A stretch of DNA of 64,000 nucleotides from Sipunculus nudus (Eukaryota; Annelida; Sipuncula; Golfingiida; Sipunculidae). A program made the position numbers and the translations under genes. Within the stretch, counting starts at the first letter, position 1. Each line of letters begins with the position of its first letter. The stretch lies in NCBI GenBank assembly GCA_026874595.1, contig CM049311.1:17695676-17759675 (forward strand). The letters are read 5' to 3'. Positions 60,712 through 64,000 of the stretch are shown here, one piece after another. Below the pieces are notes generated by a model. That model did no database searches. It was not told the origin of the DNA and saw only the letters and a program-made list of their open reading frames with translations.

Positions 60712-61045
60712 TAACTTTAGCATATGTATGTGCTTTGTAAATTGCCCTCTCTTATTTATTCCACATGTGCAGTTACTAATTTAATAAATGTATGGATTTA
60801 AATAAACATACATATTAAACTATTAGACTGCTGAATCAAGATTAGTTGTCTAATTTCAATACTTATCTGCTTACTTAATAATCATTATTTGCTTCATATA
60901 AAATGACAAGAGTAATGTATAGGTTCCAGTTTGTGTAGGTTTAGATGAGCTGATAGGATCTTGTTAATAGTTGACAAACTCACAGACTTTTATCAACAAG
61001 AACTGCAATAAATCTTCCAGTATGACCAGAAACTGGGTGCTTCAC
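59440..61045. other. Anonymous part of ARFGAP intron 4
   Basis: AT-rich; only a (TA)n tract at 60681-60708 is recognisable. Confidence 0.3.
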
Positions 61046-61050
61046 AGAGT

Positions 61051-62225
61051 TTAAAACTAGATGTGTCAATGCCCCCGTCTGGGGCAAATTAGAAACATTT
61101 GTTAAATTTTGAAAAATTTTTTAAGTTCAGGAGGTGTCGTATGGTCAAAAGTAGGTCAACAAGGGCAAATGCAAACTTGATCTGTAAATGGTCATTATCA
61201 AGCAACACACCAAAAATCAGGCCAGTATCTGCAGGCATTGTGAAAAAAGTCCATACATGTGCATTTTCCATAAAAATTTCTGTCTTTCATGAAATTTTCT
61301 ATGTTTAGGAGCCGTAAAACAATCAAAAGTAGGTCAACAGGGACAAAACGCGAACTCAATCTGTAACTGTCATTATCTGCCCATACATATAAAATCAGGG
61401 TGGTATCTGCAGGCATTGAGGAAAAAAAGTCAGAACATATGCATTTGTTATGAAAATTTCTATTTTTCATGAAACTTTCTATGTTCAAGAGTGGTTAAAT
61501 GGTCAAAAGTAGGTCAACTGGGACAAAACAAGAACTCAATCTGTAACTGGTCATTATCTGCCTACACACCAAAAATCGGGCCTGTATCTGCAGGCACTGC
61601 GAAAAAAAGTCCGTACATATGCACTTTTTTATGAAATTTTCTATGTTAGAGCATCGTCAAACAGTCAAAAGTTGGTCAACTTGGAGAAAACTAAACTTGA
61701 TCTGTAACTGGTTATAATTTGCCCATACACTAAAAATCAGGCCAATATCTGCAGGTATTGCCAAAAAAAGTCTGTACATGTGTATTTGTCATGAAAATTT
61801 CTATTTTTCATGAAATTTTCTAAGTTTAGGAGCTGTAAAACCGTCAAAAGTAGGTCAACTGTGACGAAACATGACCTCGATCTGTAACTGGTCATTATCT
61901 GCCCACACACCAAAAATCAGGTCAATATCTGCAGGCATTGCGAAAAAAAGTCCGTACATGTGTATTTGTCATGAAAATTTCTATTTTTCATGAAATTTTC
62001 AAGGTTAGGAGCCGTAAAACGGTCAAAAGTAGGTCAACTGTGACGAAACGCAAACTCGATCTGTAACTGGTCATTATCTGCCCACACACCAAAAATCATG
62101 CCATTTGCAGGCACTGTAAAAAAAGGTCCGTACAACTGTTTGATTTCGGAATGACGGAAGGACGGAATGACGGACATGGGTAAAACTATATGCCCCGGCC
62201 ACAAAGTGGCCGGGGCATAAAAAAC
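61051..62225 (+). mobile_element. HINE/pearl-like element, family E with about 180-bp units
   Basis: The 5' end is AAAACTAGATGTGTCAATGC CCCCGTCTGGGGCA. Six units of about 165-185 bp follow (markers near 61142, 61324, 61502, 61664, 61845, 62024), each with GGTCAAAAGTAGGTCAAC, ATCTGTAACTGGTCATTATC, CAGGCATTG and GAAAAAAAGTCCGTACATG. Next come GACGGAAGGACGGAATGACG (ACGG-type tract) and the perfect 13-bp-stem hairpin ATGCCCCGGCCAC AAA GTGGCCGGGGCAT (about 62190-62218) with an A run. This is the clearest full-length example of the plan in the window. It is non-coding. Confidence 0.8.
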
Positions 62226-64000
62226 TGGATTGTCTGTCTTAGGGCCCTTATTTGCAAAAACTGTTTTAAGAATATTCTTTACAAATAACTTATGCAGATG
62301 TTTGGCCACTTTGGTGTAAAATAATAATAATATAATTGATTAAAAGTATTCACTTTGTGACCCTGTTGCATTGATGATGTCAATGGACGTTGAATGGGGT
62401 CTTTCTGGTACAGCTGGGCAGTGCGTTCCTCCATGGAACACTCCTTGTCTGTGGTTTCAAGAGCTGTTTATTAGACAACAATGATGTCACAAAAGTGTCA
62501 CAAAGGCTGGTTGTGTATAGTTGCATTGTCTGACATCACCAGCTGGGATGGCTTGATTATTTCTCAGTTCACCGGTAATGAACATGTCCGAAACAATGAT
62601 AACCGTACTGTCATATTTTGGATTATTTGTTTCATACAAATTCAGTGCAAGGTTAAAAATCCTTAATCACCTAGGCAGTTAGCAAAAGAGCTCCTGTAAC
62701 ATTAAGTTCAAACAGCTATATATTGTATCACATATCTACAAAATTTATCCAGGATAAACATGCAGACACAGGCACTGGGACGGACTGTAGTTTGCACCAT
62801 TTTCTATTCAGCAGAGCTTGTAGAGCCATAGAACTTGTTTATACCTCACTCACTGGCTCATTGGTTTTATCAACACGAAGAGCTACATATCTTTATAATA
62901 TTCCTGATACTGTGCTCAAGCTGTAGTGCTTAGTTGTGAAGTCAGGTTTCAGTATTAATGTATTGTTAATTGAGTCTGGTATAGGCTGGTATGATGCTGT
63001 CTGTATGATAGTATCACATCAGATAGGTAGTCTCCTGTAACGCGTGTCTGTATTGATCTCGTTACACAGTGTCACGTCACCATACCGTGTGTACCACGTT
63101 AAACGCTGTACCATCTGATGCTACAGGTCTTAAAAATGGTTGATACAGGTAGGGACAGATAATCAAGCTGTAGTCTATGAAAATCATTTATGGTTCTAGC
63201 ATCTGGTGTTAATATAATAGATTGTGTAGGTAATTACAATAGACTGTGTATGTTAGATTGCATGATTGTATATATAATGCAGGTACAATACAAATAATCA
63301 GATTACATGGTTGTCCAACTTGATTTGTAACATGAAACACATTGTTCTTTTTATCTGGATAGTTTTTTTTATGGATAGTTTTTTTTTGTTATCAGACATC
63401 AACTTAGTCTGTGTACCTGTAAATTCACTCCCCCACCCATCATCCTCTCCCCCCCCCCCCACCCTTCACTTTCTCTCACTCTCCATCTCTCCCTCTCAAC
63501 TTACTTGTTCTGTGTGCATTTCTCATTTGTCATTTGCACAAACATATATATCAGACTTAAATACCTGACTTGCATATCTTACTCTAGTATCTGAATGTTG
63601 GTAAAAATTAGAATATATACACACTGTATACATATCAGAATGTGTTTTATATGCACATATATATGATATACTGAAAACATAAATGGCATTTTACTTATAG
63701 AGTATCTACACACACATACCTTAATGTGTATTTTTTATTTTTATGATGCACTTAAATGCCTTTTACTCAAAACTTATGAATAGCAAATCAATATTTTTAC
63801 ATGGCTGGGCAAAAATATGCCTGTAAGCTATATTTTAGTACTTTATAGACTTGCTTTTACCATTAGTACTGACAGGCCTAAAATACCATCTGTTAATGTG
63901 TTATTGTTTTTTTATCTTCCTGCATGCCAGTAACTCTTTCAATAGATAATGCTGTATATGGCCTTGTATGTCAACATGGTCAACTGTGAGGAACTTGTTG
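62226..64000. other. Rightmost part of ARFGAP intron 4
   Basis: No ARFGAP exon recognised. A C/T-rich stretch lies at 63428-63500. The rest is AT-rich, with short CATATA-type runs. Confidence 0.3.

Noticed and set aside
53765-64000. Further ARFGAP2/3 exons
   Set aside because: I looked for the Lys/Gly-rich middle region and the C-terminal repeats of the family and found no matching open frame with splice sites; they probably lie beyond the window.

Overview
The window is animal nuclear DNA, AT-rich and intron- and repeat-dominated, most likely from a marine bivalve mollusc. That assignment is inference. It rests on animal-type spliced genes, and on many elements with central tandem repeats, a (CCGT)n-type tract and a terminal hairpin, the plan of the Helitron-like 'pearl'/HINE/DINE elements known from oysters, clams and mussels.

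Three host genes are visible. (1) At the left edge, on +, is the terminal exon (867-1130) of an unrecognised cysteine-rich, probably secreted protein; the rest lies upstream. (2) On the - strand, 11267-25897, is a complete seven-exon AMN1 gene (leucine-rich-repeat protein of about 264 aa). It was rebuilt exon by exon with canonical GT/AG sites and consistent phases; exon 5 is only 57 nt. (3) On +, from 26124 past the right edge, is an ARFGAP2/3-type Arf GTPase-activating protein. Four exons are visible (193 codons), including the whole zinc finger and arginine finger; the C-terminal exons were not found and presumably lie downstream. AMN1 and ARFGAP are head to head with only 226 bp between their start codons, so they probably share a bidirectional promoter.

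Layout: 1-2000 terminal exon and 3' UTR; 2-10.4 kb repeats (G/C-run MITEs, ~280-bp tandem units, HINE-like family D, a decayed non-LTR reverse transcriptase, a pogo-type MITE); 11.27-25.9 kb AMN1 with a LINE 3' end, a tRNA-derived SINE and HINE-like families C and B in its introns; 25.9-26.12 kb shared promoter; 26.2-43.7 kb the 17.5-kb ARFGAP intron 1, holding nested transposons, a second inverted copy of family B, and a 3.4-kb array of a 45-bp minisatellite open in two antisense frames; 43.7-53.8 kb ARFGAP exons 2-4, with a 5.6-kb inverted-repeat-bounded segment inside intron 3; 53.8-64 kb intron 4 with families A, H and E.

Most remaining sequence is non-coding repeat or anonymous AT-rich intron. 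The best leads are the set of differently sequenced HINE-like families sharing one plan, the dual-frame minisatellite, the dispersed GTTACGGGTGGGAC motif element, the inverted-repeat-bounded segment and the divergent gene pair.
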